A stretch of 64,000 nucleotides of DNA from SIG565 sp045651765 (GCA_045651765.1 JAZRSY010000008.1:1-64000), one strand, 5' to 3'. Counted from the stretch's first letter, positions 30,001 through 39,340 are shown. The notes: generated by a model from the sequence alone, not told the origin. Translations and numbers: made by a program.

Positions 30001-32839
30001 TATTTACAACTAATTTATCATTATCAGAGCTATCCCAGGTAACATCAATGCCATTATAATAAATGCCGTCAATTTCTAAAACCATATCTACCATATTGAT
30101 TTCTTGGCCGACATTTGTATATAGGTAGGCATTATCTTTAGTTATGAAACTATCAAATTCAGTGTAGTGTGGACATTCACCATCCATATTATTAAGTGAA
30201 ACCTTAACGGTTTTTAGGTTGGTCCAAGAGCCAATACCCCAGTCGGTTAAACCGTATTGAACAAAAGCAATACCGCCCTTACCCCTTGGCGAATCCAATA
30301 CATAAGTTTCGGCAGCCGGGTCATATGGCGAAGAGAGTGTTGCGGTGTCGCCTTCGTATTTAACCGATAGCGATACATTAACACCATTGCGACTTTCGGG
30401 GGCGTTCCAATCTTCACAATGTTTTAAATTAGTTAAATAATCCCAAAAGAATTTAACATTATTTTTACCATTGTTCTTTATTAATCCTCTTTGTCCGTCT
30501 GTATCGATATTATCTGTTCTTACAACCGAAAGAACTTCAGCGGGAGCATTGCTGGCATGGCTTCCGCCACAATTACCGCCTAAATACACACTAAATGCTG
30601 GCGTTGGGTTAGTTCCGCTGAATTGTAAACTGCCGTTAGAGTCTAAATTAAGACGTCCAACAACACCAAATTCGGAACCACCTGTGATCGAGCTAAATAA
30701 ATTAGCGTTAGTGGTTATAGTTAAGTTAGTAAAGGCGTTTACTACACTATTATTTAATACAAAATATCCACTCTGCTGGTAAGTATCAAATGTATTATAA
30801 CCTAAATCTACAGGGTTACCAAACGGCATAATACCCGAATTTATGGTATTAACATAATTGTCATCCACTAAATAACCAAGTGGTTCGCCATCACAAGTAG
30901 TGTATGGGAATACACTTTGTGAAAATTCAGATACACATTTTGTACTTTCTTCTGATGGGTTTTTAGGATGGAAATAGTAAGATTGCCAGCCGGCAGGTGC
31001 GCTTGGTGCCGGGTTGGTATCGCTTACCGGTTGGCCGTTATAGGTAATAACATCGGCCGGGGTTTGGGCGGAATACTTATTATTGTTAATATAACCCAGT
31101 TTAGTATATTCATCATCATACTCGGTAAAATCTATGTTGTAAATATCCCAAGTGGCATCACCCTTGTTTTTAACAACGGCATATAAAGTCATTTCTTTAC
31201 CGCTAGGGTGAGTAGCTTTTATTTCATATGTACCCTTGGAATATGCGGTTATACGGCCAATAGAATTATCTATAGTTATTCCGCTATTGCCAGATATATT
31301 AACGTAGGTTAATTCATTACCTAAAAATATATTACCATCATTATCGGTTACAATAAGATCTGCAACACTAATATATGTGCCCGCATACATAGGAATTGCA
31401 GGGGAATCTTCATTTATTTTGTAGAACGAATTATCTGAAAGGGAATTGTAAGCTGGATAATCGTTGGGGTTGGTTGGGTCGTTATTTAATGTAACTTTAA
31501 CGCTTCTTAATATAGTGTGTGAATCACAATCCAAAGTATTACTGTTATTAAGGTCACTTTGTATAATTGCTATAGCACCGGTTCCAGGAGTGCTATCTAT
31601 AGTAAAGGTTTTGTTGTCGGCATCTTCGGGTGAAGATAAAATTGCCTTATTGCCTGAATATCTTACTGAAAGGGTGGCATTTGTGCCAAGTCCGATTCCA
31701 TCGGCACATTGAGATGCACTACAAGCTTGTTTATCGGTCAGATATTGCCAATCGTGTGTTTTTTCAGTAAGAATCCCGCTTGTAATATCTAATATTCCTT
31801 TAGCGGTTGTTGCAGTGTTAGCGTTGCTTTCTGCTCTTACATGGGTTGTAACACTACCATTTTTTTGCGGTGCATTATAAATTCCGGTTCCTATATGTTC
31901 TGTGTGGTTCATACCAAAATCTACACAGAAAGCGTTTATAGAGGTTGCGGCATCTAACTTAAGTGAGCCATCGGCATTAAGTTCTATACGGCCAGCAAGA
32001 CCAAAAGCGGCTCCGTTTTCATTATAGTTGTAATAGTTGCCTTGCGTGGTAAGTGTAAAATCAGTAAAATCATTTACAATTTCGTTATTTAATACAAAAT
32101 AACCTGTCATATAATCTTTACTATAACGATTGGTTATTGCCTTAAATTCATAAGGGTTAGCAAAAGGAACTATACCGGTACTGATGTCTGCGTTGAAAGC
32201 TGTACCGTTCGAAATAGTATATGGGTACGCGTTATAAGCAAAAGGTGCTAAAAGCACTTTACCATTACTTCTGTCGTTATAGGTATAATATGATTGCCAA
32301 CCTTCGGGTACGAAGGGCGCGTTGGTGGCGCTTATAGCCTCTCCATTGTATGTAACACTATCACCCGAACTGCTGTCTACATAGCCTAATTTAGCGTAAT
32401 CACTATCATACTTGGTGAAATCGACATTATATAAAACCCATTCGGTATCATCTATGTCTTTAACCACAGCATAAAGCTTTTTAGAAACACCGCTGTCGCT
32501 TTTTTTGGTGGCAGTGATTTCATAAACGCCTTCTTGAAACATAGTTAATTCAGTGCCTACAAGTTCTAAACTTGTTTCGGTAGGAGCAATCGACCAGTCG
32601 ATTTCAGTACCGTCGGTGGCAAGACCTTCGGTAAATTCCACATCGATGTTGTTGAGGTCGATTTTCGAATATGCAGTTAACGGAATAGCAGGCGAAGTGG
32701 TTTTAACCACATAAGGTTTCACCTCTTTGTTGTCCGCAGCCATAGTTGTAAATGTTACGGTTATTGCAGATAGCATAATCGCAACAACACATATTAAAGA
32801 TATGGCCTTTTTGCTTAATTTTTTTACAATATAGTTCAT
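27077..32839 (-). CDS. Giant BspA-like leucine-rich-repeat surface protein
   Basis: Start at the ATG at 32837-32839 (GGAGG ribosome site 6 nt upstream); 1,920 residues. A signal peptide (KKAISLICVVAIMLSAITVT) comes first. A unit of about 430 residues is repeated twice (SPAIPLTAYSKIDLNNIDV near residue 50, SPAIPMYAGTYISVADLIV near 480), each with an Ig-like start and a concanavalin-like middle (GYFVLNNEIVNDFT / GYFVLNNSVVNAFT); a third, shortened Ig-like start follows. The C-terminal half has about four blocks of LRR_5 repeats (IGANAFQNAINLKNVELPSR, FEKTSLIGDIVLSEKVNTVG). It ends in an acidic linker, one TM helix and KKRQ, so it is membrane- rather than sortase-anchored. Likely an adhesin. Confidence 0.85.
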   Translation of the reverse strand: MNYIVKKLSKKAISLICVVAIMLSAITVTFTTMAADNKEVKPYVVKTTSPAIPLTAYSKIDLNNIDVEFTEGLATDGTEIDWSIAPTETSLELVGTELTMFQEGVYEITATKKSDSGVSKKLYAVVKDIDDTEWVLYNVDFTKYDSDYAKLGYVDSSSGDSVTYNGEAISATNAPFVPEGWQSYYTYNDRSNGKVLLAPFAYNAYPYTISNGTAFNADISTGIVPFANPYEFKAITNRYSKDYMTGYFVLNNEIVNDFTDFTLTTQGNYYNYNENGAAFGLAGRIELNADGSLKLDAATSINAFCVDFGMNHTEHIGTGIYNAPQKNGSVTTHVRAESNANTATTAKGILDITSGILTEKTHDWQYLTDKQACSASQCADGIGLGTNATLSVRYSGNKAILSSPEDADNKTFTIDSTPGTGAIAIIQSDLNNSNTLDCDSHTILRSVKVTLNNDPTNPNDYPAYNSLSDNSFYKINEDSPAIPMYAGTYISVADLIVTDNDGNIFLGNELTYVNISGNSGITIDNSIGRITAYSKGTYEIKATHPSGKEMTLYAVVKNKGDATWDIYNIDFTEYDDEYTKLGYINNNKYSAQTPADVITYNGQPVSDTNPAPSAPAGWQSYYFHPKNPSEESTKCVSEFSQSVFPYTTCDGEPLGYLVDDNYVNTINSGIMPFGNPVDLGYNTFDTYQQSGYFVLNNSVVNAFTNLTITTNANLFSSITGGSEFGVVGRLNLDSNGSLQFSGTNPTPAFSVYLGGNCGGSHASNAPAEVLSVVRTDNIDTDGQRGLIKNNGKNNVKFFWDYLTNLKHCEDWNAPESRNGVNVSLSVKYEGDTATLSSPYDPAAETYVLDSPRGKGGIAFVQYGLTDWGIGSWTNLKTVKVSLNNMDGECPHYTEFDSFITKDNAYLYTNVGQEINMVDMVLEIDGIYYNGIDVTWDSSDNDKLVVNNTTKTITTTEKGTYTLTASVGGNSLKIMVAVKNADEDFFVNNNYQINIEKGNIVSYTVVDPSAPYSKQIEFTDRIYNANGTWTNIYEVAAGLSLNSSAYNTVVESVIFKGDNGKESYIESIGANAFQNAINLKNVELPSRLRTIGSNAFRNASALTEITIPAMVKTIGAGAFADCASLTDIYLYSPDVEIAPDAIPMTTTIHCLEGSDVESALIEAGYTTVPLDVARTTFATSERARIADLDAKRIETVDTGVLWIGQDCGEIYGNQLTGFCLNNRDAGKLIITPIFDFLDEMQGYVKLTDRKMSIIYSAFSNENDTRAILSIEVQEGIGNGLFDYCFNLQELVLPNDFQSIPMNAFKGCTSLRKVNIPDDARCLGKYIFADCSNPELEIIISEKSNLQYIGHNELGTDPAEPSFNNCGAKKIYIPITVEFISDEAFKSSSFVDITVAGKDTAFTNYRGAPFKEGESLPQFFADGTIIRGLKGSKAEEYVTAYNEQVGHEALIFTTKDADGNELKDFFVENIDKVDENSEFKAELTANGYYAITEYRGVGGKIIIPAIIAEAKDGTLNAPIYAASAGMFQNENNTKPSIVRVLKLEISEGISIIEAGAFKGAVNLTEVKFPLSLKEIGKQAFQKAGIKGIVEIPKNVQTIGANAFAACNDMTDIYIYNPKATISSGAIPKSVIIHGVKGSTAEDYATKNKMTFVEISAPNLETASDVSDNGNYSFVVEGSKIVGYNRTDASKPYSRKVVIPAKIGDVTITEISENIFDIPAEKTSVYALVISEGISVIGNNAALNCISLTHLELPKSITTIGDSAFEKTSLIGDIVLSEKVNTVGSRAFFGCRNIDSVTVLNKDCVLKPTSLPQGGDCKIIGYKDSTAETYAKDVKLNFVCLDPVTKDDTKEDTKTDENDDNKGDLIGPSDDDDDGKSGIIKVIRQSDLTLVIVIAVAVLFLVLLLGAALVLVVFLKKRQNSDL

Positions 32840-32966
32840 AAGCATCCTCCATTAAAAAAACTTACAATTATGCATCATTATAATAGCACACCATTTGTAC
32901 AAAGTCAATATATTTTTTAACATTTTTGCAGTTTTTTTATTAAAATAAAACGGCAAATTACGGCAT

Positions 32967-33008
32967 AAAAAACGGAGCCTAATTTTTAAAAATCAGGCTC
33001 CGTTTTTT
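32967..33008. terminator. Strong terminator after rhaM
   Basis: 21-nt arms (32967-32987 and 32988-33008) with one mismatch, T6 on both outer sides. Confidence 0.85.
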
Positions 33009-33009
33009 G

Positions 33010-33327
33010 TTAATTTAATTCAAAAACCTTTGTGAGCAAAGGCTGTGCACCTGTAACAGGGTCGGGCTCCATAATAAGAATATCTTTCATATATTCGTCC
33101 CAGCGGGCTACAACCTCGCTTTCACGCTGAACGCGGGCGGCATATTCAATGCCTTTTTCACATTCGTAGTAACCAAAAAGTTCGTTATTATTAAACCAAA
33201 TTGTGTAATTTTTAATGCCGGCCTTTTTTAAAACTTCGACCATTTCGGGCCAAATTAAATCGTGCCTTTTTTTATATTCTTCAAAGCTGCCCTCTTTAAT
33301 TTTGCCGCGCCAAGCATATTTTTCCAT
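33010..33327 (-). CDS. rhaM: L-rhamnose mutarotase
   Basis: Start at the ATG at 33325-33327 (AGAGAGGTGC ribosome site); 105 residues. The family pattern is clear: EEYKKRHDLIWPEMVEVLKK, NYTIWFNNNELFGYYE with the sugar-binding Tyr/Trp, and a terminal LTKVFEL. It interconverts alpha- and beta-L-rhamnose before isomerisation. No other rhamnose genes are nearby; it stands alone between a surface-protein gene and ileS. Confidence 0.88.
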   Translation of the reverse strand: MEKYAWRGKIKEGSFEEYKKRHDLIWPEMVEVLKKAGIKNYTIWFNNNELFGYYECEKGIEYAARVQRESEVVARWDEYMKDILIMEPDPVTGAQPLLTKVFELN

Positions 33328-33428
33328 AAAAAGCACCTCTCTTTTTAACAATTTTAACACATAAAAATTTAAAATTCAATATAGTAAAAAATTAATTTTT
33401 GCAAACAATATAATCGGAGGTTTTTTAT

Positions 33429-33680
33429 ATGCAAAACAAAAATAAAATTTCAAAAAATACCGACACATCTACACCTTCGAGCGAAGGATTTTTAGATTTA
33501 CCGGAATCAAGTTACCAAATAACCAATAAATACGGCACCTATGAAATTCAGCCCACCGCCGACACTGCAAATTGGTTTCCGGCAATAGCGCAGGGGTTGC
33601 CAACTCAGCCCAGCGGCCGCAACAAAAGAAAGGATAACGTTAAAAGCAAACTCAAAGACAACGCAAAAATGTGGGAATAA
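33429..33680 (+). CDS. Small conserved-looking hydrophilic protein
   Basis: 83 residues, starting with a run of Asn/Lys/Thr and centred on NKYGTYEIQPTADTANWFPA; the C-terminus is strongly basic (GRNKRKDNVKSKLKDN). A CGGAGG ribosome site precedes the ATG and a terminator follows. No domain known to me; size and charge suggest a spore or stress small protein, but that is only a guess. Confidence 0.6.
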   Translation: MQNKNKISKNTDTSTPSSEGFLDLPESSYQITNKYGTYEIQPTADTANWFPAIAQGLPTQPSGRNKRKDNVKSKLKDNAKMWE

Positions 33681-33706
33681 AAAGGCGGCGCAAAAGCACC
33701 GCCTTT
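33681..33706. terminator. Bidirectional terminator
   Basis: AAAGGCGG/CCGCCTTT arms between convergent genes; followed by TTTTTATT on the minus strand (end of ileS). Confidence 0.75.
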
Positions 33707-33712
33707 AAAAAT

Positions 33713-36700
33713 TTATACCTTTTCTACACCTATTACAAGGGGTTGGCCATTAATGTCCCACTCTTTAACAAAGCCTGCAGGTTCGGCCGATACAAGCGAA
33801 TCGGCTAAGGTGTCGCCCACAATATCGGCTTTATATTTAAGGGCAATATCTATTACCTTTTGTGAGCCCTTTAAGGTTATGTTAATGTGGTCCATAACAT
33901 TAAATCCAGCCTCTTTACGCATGGTTTGAACCTTGCTTACAACCTCACGCACAAAGCCCTCGGCAATGAGTTCTTCGGTTAAGGTTGTGTCTAATGCTAC
34001 GGTAATACCGTTATCGGTCAGTGAGAAAAAGCCCTGTTTTTGCTCGGATTCTATTAATAAATCCTCGGCCGTCAGTTCTACTTTGCCCGATGTTAAATCA
34101 AGTATTAAAACTCCGTTTGCATCAAGTTCTGCTTTAGCGGCGCTGCCGTCGAGTTCCTGCAAAGCAGCCCTAATATCATTTAACTGCTTACCGTATTTTG
34201 GTCCAACGGTTTTAAGTTGCGGTTTAAACTTATAATCCACAAAACCGTCCACATCATTAATGAAACTTACATTTTTAATGTTAAGTTCTTCTTTAATAAT
34301 GCTCGAATGCATTTCATCTAACGGCGAATCCAATTTAACATACATGGTGCCAAGCGGCTGGCGGTTTTTAAGGTTAGAGCCATTGCGCGCTGCACGGCCT
34401 AAAACAACAACCTCGAGCAACTTTTGCATATTTTGTTCAAGTTCTAAATTAATGGCGTTTTCATCTACTGCCGGGAACTCGCACAAATGTATGCTCTCTA
34501 TAGCATTTTTATCCACCGAGCGAACAATGTTTTGGTAAATATTTTCGGCCATAAACGGCACCATTGGGGCAGCCGCCTTGGAAATGTTTAAAAGTGCAGT
34601 GTACAGTGTCATATAAGCGGCAATTTTGTCGGCGCCAAGACCCTGTGCCCAGTAACGTTCGCGGCTGCGGCGAACATACCAATTGCTCATTTCATCAACA
34701 AATTTTTCCAAAGCTCTTGCGGCCTCAGGTATGCGGTAGTTGCCTAGGTTATAGTCAACCTCTTTAATGGTGGAATTAAGGCGCGAAAGCAACCATTTAT
34801 CCATAACCGTTAGTTCGCAGTCATTAAGCGAATATTTGGTTGGGTCAAATTTATCTATATTAGCATAAAGCACATAGAACGCATAGGTGTTCCAAAGGGT
34901 ACCCATAAATTTGCGCTGACCCTCTATTACTGCTTTGCCATGGAAGCGGTTGGGTAACCATGGGGCCGAGTTGGTATAAAAATACCAACGAATAGCATCG
35001 GCACCGTAGGTTTCAAGTGCTTCAAACGGGTCGACTGCATTGCCCTTGGATTTAGACATTTTTTGACCGTTTTCGTCCTGCACATGACCTAAAACTATAA
35101 CGTTTTTATATGGTGCCTTGTTAAATATTAAGGTAGAAATTGCAAGTAACGAATAGAACCAACCGCGTGTTTGGTCAACCGCTTCGGAAATAAAGTCGGC
35201 CGGGAACTGCGATTCAAAAAGTTCTTTGTTTTCAAACGGGTAATGGTGTTGTGCAAATGGCATAGAGCCTGAATCGAACCAGCAGTCTATAACCTCGGGC
35301 ACACGGTGCATTTGACCACCGCATTTTTCACATTTAATTGTTACGGCATCAATATAAGGTCTGTGCAGTTCAATTTGCTCGGGGCAATTGTCTGATAATT
35401 CTTTAAGTTCGGCAATAGAGCCAATGGAATGCAGGTGGCCGCACTCACACTGCCAAATATTAAGCGGTGTGCCCCAATATCTGTTACGTGAAATTCCCCA
35501 ATCCTGAACATTTTCAAGCCAGTCGCCAAAACGACCCTTACCAATGCTTTCGGGTATCCAGTTAACTGTGTTGTTGTTTTTTATAAGGTCTTCGCGCACG
35601 GCGGTCATTTTAATGAACCAAGATTCCCTTGCATAGTAAATAAGCGGGGTGTCGCAACGCCAGCAGAATGGGTAATCGTGCTCGAACTTAGGCGCATCAA
35701 AAAGCAGGCCTTGTTTGTCAAGGTCGGTTAACACCAATGGGTCAGCATCTTTAACAAATTTACCGGCATATGGGGTTTCTTCGGTCATTTCGCCCTTGCC
35801 GTTAACAAACTGAACAAAGGGCAAATCATATTTACGGCCAACCTTGGCATCGTCTTCACCAAAAGCGGGCGCAATATGAACTATACCGGTACCGTCCGAC
35901 ATAGTTACATAGTTATCACAGGTAATATAGTGTGCTTTTTTGTTTTGGCTTTGGCACTTTGTGGCGGTGCATTCCCAAAGGGGCTCATATTCTTTATATT
36001 CTAACTTTGCACCTTCAAATTTTTCTAAAACGGTGTAGGCAGGTGTTTCCTCGGAGCCTAATTTGCCCAAAACTTTTTCGAGCAAAGCCTCGGCCATATA
36101 ATATGTATTGCCATCGGCCGCTAAAACCTTGCAGTAAATGTCGGTGGGGTTAACGCAAAGTGCAACGTTAGAAGGCAGTGTCCAAGGGGTAGTGGTCCAG
36201 GCCAAGAAAAAGGCGTTTTCACCCTTTACTTTAAAGCGAACAACTGCACTGCGTTCCTTAACGTTTTTATAACCTTGTGCTACCTCGTGGCTGGAAAGCG
36301 GTGTTCCGCAACGTGGGCAATATGGCACAATTTTAAATCCCTTGTAAAGTAAATCTTTTTGGAAAATTTGTTTTAAGGCCCACCATTCTGATTCTATAAA
36401 GTCGTTATGATAGGTAACATAAGGGTCGTCCATATCGGCCCAAAAGCCAACCGTGCGAGAAAAATCCTCCCACATTCCCTTATATTTCCAAACGCTTTCT
36501 TTACAGTGGTCTATAAACGGTTCAAGGCCATATTTTTCGATTTGCTCTTTGCCATCAATTCCCAAAAGTTTTTCAACCTCTAACTCTACGGGCAGACCGT
36601 GGGTATCCCAACCGGCCTTGCGAGGAACCATTGCACCCTTCATGGTGCGGTAACGAGGAATCATATCTTTAATAACGCGCGTTAAAACATGGCCAATGTG

Positions 36701-36862
36701 TGGCTTGCCGTTTGCGGTTGGTGGGCCATCATAAAACACATAAGGCTCCCCACCCTTGCGCGATTCTATGCTTTTTTCAAAGATTTTTTCGTCCACCCAA
36801 AATTTTTCTATTTGTTTTTCTTCGTTCACAAAATTTACATTGGGCGAAATACTTTTATACAT
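33713..36862 (-). CDS. ileS: Isoleucyl-tRNA synthetase, long (type 2) form
   Basis: Start at the ATG at 36860-36862 (AGGAGGATG ribosome site); 1,049 residues. The class I signatures are GPPTANGKPHIGHVL (HIGH) near residue 50 and GQKMSKSKGN (KMSKS) near 600; the editing (CP1) domain lies between, with FLAWTTTPWTLPSN. The length and lack of the C-terminal zinc finger typical of bacterial IleS point to the eukaryote-like type 2, the class that includes mupirocin-resistant enzymes. No T-box is present in the short leader. Essential translation enzyme. Confidence 0.93.
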   Translation of the reverse strand: MYKSISPNVNFVNEEKQIEKFWVDEKIFEKSIESRKGGEPYVFYDGPPTANGKPHIGHVLTRVIKDMIPRYRTMKGAMVPRKAGWDTHGLPVELEVEKLLGIDGKEQIEKYGLEPFIDHCKESVWKYKGMWEDFSRTVGFWADMDDPYVTYHNDFIESEWWALKQIFQKDLLYKGFKIVPYCPRCGTPLSSHEVAQGYKNVKERSAVVRFKVKGENAFFLAWTTTPWTLPSNVALCVNPTDIYCKVLAADGNTYYMAEALLEKVLGKLGSEETPAYTVLEKFEGAKLEYKEYEPLWECTATKCQSQNKKAHYITCDNYVTMSDGTGIVHIAPAFGEDDAKVGRKYDLPFVQFVNGKGEMTEETPYAGKFVKDADPLVLTDLDKQGLLFDAPKFEHDYPFCWRCDTPLIYYARESWFIKMTAVREDLIKNNNTVNWIPESIGKGRFGDWLENVQDWGISRNRYWGTPLNIWQCECGHLHSIGSIAELKELSDNCPEQIELHRPYIDAVTIKCEKCGGQMHRVPEVIDCWFDSGSMPFAQHHYPFENKELFESQFPADFISEAVDQTRGWFYSLLAISTLIFNKAPYKNVIVLGHVQDENGQKMSKSKGNAVDPFEALETYGADAIRWYFYTNSAPWLPNRFHGKAVIEGQRKFMGTLWNTYAFYVLYANIDKFDPTKYSLNDCELTVMDKWLLSRLNSTIKEVDYNLGNYRIPEAARALEKFVDEMSNWYVRRSRERYWAQGLGADKIAAYMTLYTALLNISKAAAPMVPFMAENIYQNIVRSVDKNAIESIHLCEFPAVDENAINLELEQNMQKLLEVVVLGRAARNGSNLKNRQPLGTMYVKLDSPLDEMHSSIIKEELNIKNVSFINDVDGFVDYKFKPQLKTVGPKYGKQLNDIRAALQELDGSAAKAELDANGVLILDLTSGKVELTAEDLLIESEQKQGFFSLTDNGITVALDTTLTEELIAEGFVREVVSKVQTMRKEAGFNVMDHINITLKGSQKVIDIALKYKADIVGDTLADSLVSAEPAGFVKEWDINGQPLVIGVEKV

Positions 36863-36982
36863 TATACATCCTCCTAAAATCAGAGTATTATTCATCACTA
36901 TAAAATAGTATCACAAATACATAATAAATGCAACGATGAATTTTTATATTAAATAAAGGCAAAATATAACAAGGTGATTTTT

Positions 36983-37621
36983 ATGAATAAATTTTTCAAA
37001 ATTATAGCATCAGTTTTAATAGTAGCGCTAATTACCGCCCCTGCCGCCATTGCGGTTTCGATGTTCGGTTCGCGCGGCGACGAGGTTACCGCTATTCAGC
37101 GTGAACTTTCAGAACGCGGATATTACAGCGCCGGCATAGACGGCATTTTTGGCACCGCCACCAAAAACGCCGTTATTAATTTTCAAAAAGATAACGCCCT
37201 TACGCCCGACGGTATTGCCGGACCTAACACGCTTTCTGCCCTTGGCATCGACGGTGCCGACAGTTACACCTCGGCCGATTACCAACTCTTAGCCAGGCTT
37301 ATTTCGGCCGAGGCACGTGGCGAAAGTTATATGGGCCAGGTGGCTGTTGGTGCGGTGGTTTTAAACCGTATATCACACCCATCCTTCCCCGATACTTTAG
37401 CCGGGGTAATCTACCAAAAGGGTGCATTTTCTTGTATTTCCGACGGTCAGTTTGACGAACCCATAAGCGACAGCGCCTATTCCGCCGCGCGAGATGCTTT
37501 GAACGGTATGGACCCAAGCGACGGCGCTATATATTACTTTAACCCCAACACCGCCACAAATTCTTGGATATGGTCGCGCCCACATATTGTTACCATTGGC
37601 AACCACCGATTTTGCGCCTAA
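36983..37621 (+). CDS. sleB: SleB-type spore cortex-lytic enzyme
   Basis: Start at the ATG at 36983 (AAGGTG ribosome site); 212 residues. A signal peptide (IIASVLIVALITAPAAIA) is followed by a peptidoglycan-binding domain (GSRGDEVTAIQRELSERGYY to NTLSALGI, about 28-90) and the Hydrolase_2/SleB catalytic domain (LLARLISAEARGESYMGQVA with catalytic Glu, later FNPNTATNSWIWSRP). SleB is a lytic transglycosylase that opens cortex peptidoglycan during spore germination, so this supports a spore-forming host. Confidence 0.9.
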   Translation: MNKFFKIIASVLIVALITAPAAIAVSMFGSRGDEVTAIQRELSERGYYSAGIDGIFGTATKNAVINFQKDNALTPDGIAGPNTLSALGIDGADSYTSADYQLLARLISAEARGESYMGQVAVGAVVLNRISHPSFPDTLAGVIYQKGAFSCISDGQFDEPISDSAYSAARDALNGMDPSDGAIYYFNPNTATNSWIWSRPHIVTIGNHRFCA

Positions 37622-37665
37622 AAATAAAAGGTCAAATAAAGTCAAAAAATATTTTCAAAAACCCC

Positions 37666-37693
37666 TTGACATATTGAAAAATATGGTTATAAT
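37666..37693 (+). promoter_or_regulatory. Sigma-A promoter of the hrcA operon
   Basis: TTGACA (37666-37671), 16 bp, TATAAT (37688-37693), immediately upstream of the CIRCE operator. Confidence 0.85.
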
Positions 37694-37701
37694 GGTAAGT
37701 G

Positions 37702-37728
37702 TTAGCACTCGAGTGCTTAGAGTGCTAA
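37702..37728 (+). promoter_or_regulatory. CIRCE operator (HrcA-binding site)
   Basis: Exact TTAGCACTC-N9-GAGTGCTAA just downstream of the -10 box. HrcA bound here represses the operon until heat shock. Confidence 0.97.
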
Positions 37729-37750
37729 TTTTTTAAAAAGGGGTGTGTTT

Positions 37751-38791
37751 ATGGAGCTTAGCGAACGCAAAAAGGCTATACTTTCGGCCATTGTAGAAAT
37801 GTATATACGCTCGGGTGAGCCTGTTGGTTCAAAACTTTTGTGCTCGCTTTTGCAAAATGCACCTTCAAGCGCAACCCTTCGCAACGAAATGAATGCCCTT
37901 TGCGATATGGGCTTTTTGGCCCAAACACACACGTCATCGGGGCGTGTTCCCACCTCTAACGCATACCGCCTTTACATTAATAACCTTATGGCTAAAGGCT
38001 CGGTGTTGCCCGAAAACAAAGAGGTTATAGATTTACAAATCAACTCTTCTAACTGCGACCCCGAAGGCATTTCGGAACGCGCGGTAGAAACACTCTCTCA
38101 CATTACGGGCCTGCCCGCATTTGCGCTTAAATTTTCTAACACAGGCGTAACGCTAAAGCGGGTTGAACTTTTTCCAATGGGTATGCACTCGGCCATGCTA
38201 ATTATAATAACATCCGACGGCCGCGCCTATTCACGCCTTTGCGGGTTAGATGCCGCCTTAACATCGGGCGTTATTTCAGAGTTTGACAGCCTTGTTACCG
38301 GCAACATAAAAAACAAAAACATACACGATTTAACCCCCGCCGCCACCCAAAGTTTAATTGCGCGCTCGGGCTCTAACATACTTAGTTTTATGCCGCTTGT
38401 TACGGCACTTTTCCAGATTATAGAGGATATTAAAAATTCCCGCGTTAGTGTTAAAGGTTTTTCAAATTTATTCTCTATGGGGCTTGACCCCGAAACCGCC
38501 GAAAAGGTGCGGAGCCTAATATCTAACCAAGAGGCCGTTATGAACATTATTTCTAACGCCGAAGGGCCGCTTAACATTGTTTTCGGTGATGACACAGGTT
38601 ATAACGCTTTAAAATCGTACAGCATTATTCTTGCAAAATATTCATTAAACGGCCGGTTTTTAGGTTGTATTGGGGTAATAGGCCCTAAAAGAATGTCTTA
38701 CGAACAAATAATACCAAGCGTTGAATACACAGCAAACAGAATAACCTGTTTGCTCGAAAACACTTTTAAAGATATGGAGGAACAAATATGA
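37751..38791 (+). CDS. hrcA: Heat-inducible transcription repressor HrcA
   Basis: Start at ATG 37751 (AAAAGGGGTG ribosome site); 346 residues. The N-terminal winged helix is ERKKAILSAIVEMYIRSGEP to SSGRVPTSNAYRLYI; the GAF-like dimerisation domain follows (SFMPLVTALFQIIEDI, GDDTGYNALKSYSII). It binds the CIRCE element in its own promoter and needs GroEL for activity. First gene of hrcA-grpE-dnaK-dnaJ; its stop overlaps the grpE ATG by 4 nt. Confidence 0.95.
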   Translation: MELSERKKAILSAIVEMYIRSGEPVGSKLLCSLLQNAPSSATLRNEMNALCDMGFLAQTHTSSGRVPTSNAYRLYINNLMAKGSVLPENKEVIDLQINSSNCDPEGISERAVETLSHITGLPAFALKFSNTGVTLKRVELFPMGMHSAMLIIITSDGRAYSRLCGLDAALTSGVISEFDSLVTGNIKNKNIHDLTPAATQSLIARSGSNILSFMPLVTALFQIIEDIKNSRVSVKGFSNLFSMGLDPETAEKVRSLISNQEAVMNIISNAEGPLNIVFGDDTGYNALKSYSIILAKYSLNGRFLGCIGVIGPKRMSYEQIIPSVEYTANRITCLLENTFKDMEEQI

Positions 38792-39300
38792 GCGAACAGG
38801 CAAAAACCGAAACGGCCGAGAACATAAAACCGGAAAAAACCGTTAAAAAAAGCAAAAAAGCCGAAGAAATTGAGGCTTTAAAAGAAAAATTAGCCGCCGA
38901 ACACGATTTACTGCTTAGAACAGCAGCCGAGTTCGACAATTACAAAAAAAGAACCGAGCGCGAAAGCGCCGCCACGGTTGAATACACCAAGGCAACCGTT
39001 CTTAAAAAACTTTTACCCATTATTGACAACATTGACCGTGCCAAAGAGGCCGAATCTGGCAGCCCCGATTATATTAAGGGAATTGAAATTATTATTAAAC
39101 AATTATCTACCCTTTCAGAAACCTTAGGGCTCACCCCATTGGCCGCCGCAGGCGACGAATTTAACCCCAACATTCACGATGCTGTAATGCATATTGAAGA
39201 CGCCGACTTAGGCGAGAATGTTGTTGCCGAGGTTTTACAGCAAGGCTATAAAATAGGCGACACTGTAGTGCGCGCAGCAATGGTCAAGGTTGCAAATTAA
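38788..39300 (+). CDS. grpE: Nucleotide exchange factor GrpE
   Basis: 170 residues: a long N-terminal coiled coil (KKSKKAEEIEALKEKLAAEH), the core DNYKKRTERE and LLPIIDNIDRA, and the C-terminal beta domain with GDEFNPNIHDAVMH and GYKIGDTVVRAAMVKV. It releases ADP from DnaK. Translationally coupled to hrcA by ATGA. Confidence 0.95.
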   Translation: MSEQAKTETAENIKPEKTVKKSKKAEEIEALKEKLAAEHDLLLRTAAEFDNYKKRTERESAATVEYTKATVLKKLLPIIDNIDRAKEAESGSPDYIKGIEIIIKQLSTLSETLGLTPLAAAGDEFNPNIHDAVMHIEDADLGENVVAEVLQQGYKIGDTVVRAAMVKVAN

Positions 39301-39340
39301 CATAAAAATAATAAAACATATATAAAAGGAGTAATTTATT

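Noticed and set aside
36863..36982. T-box leader of ileS
   Set aside because: Only about 75 bp separate the start from the divergent gene region and no specifier loop or AGGGTGG-type T-box sequence is visible.
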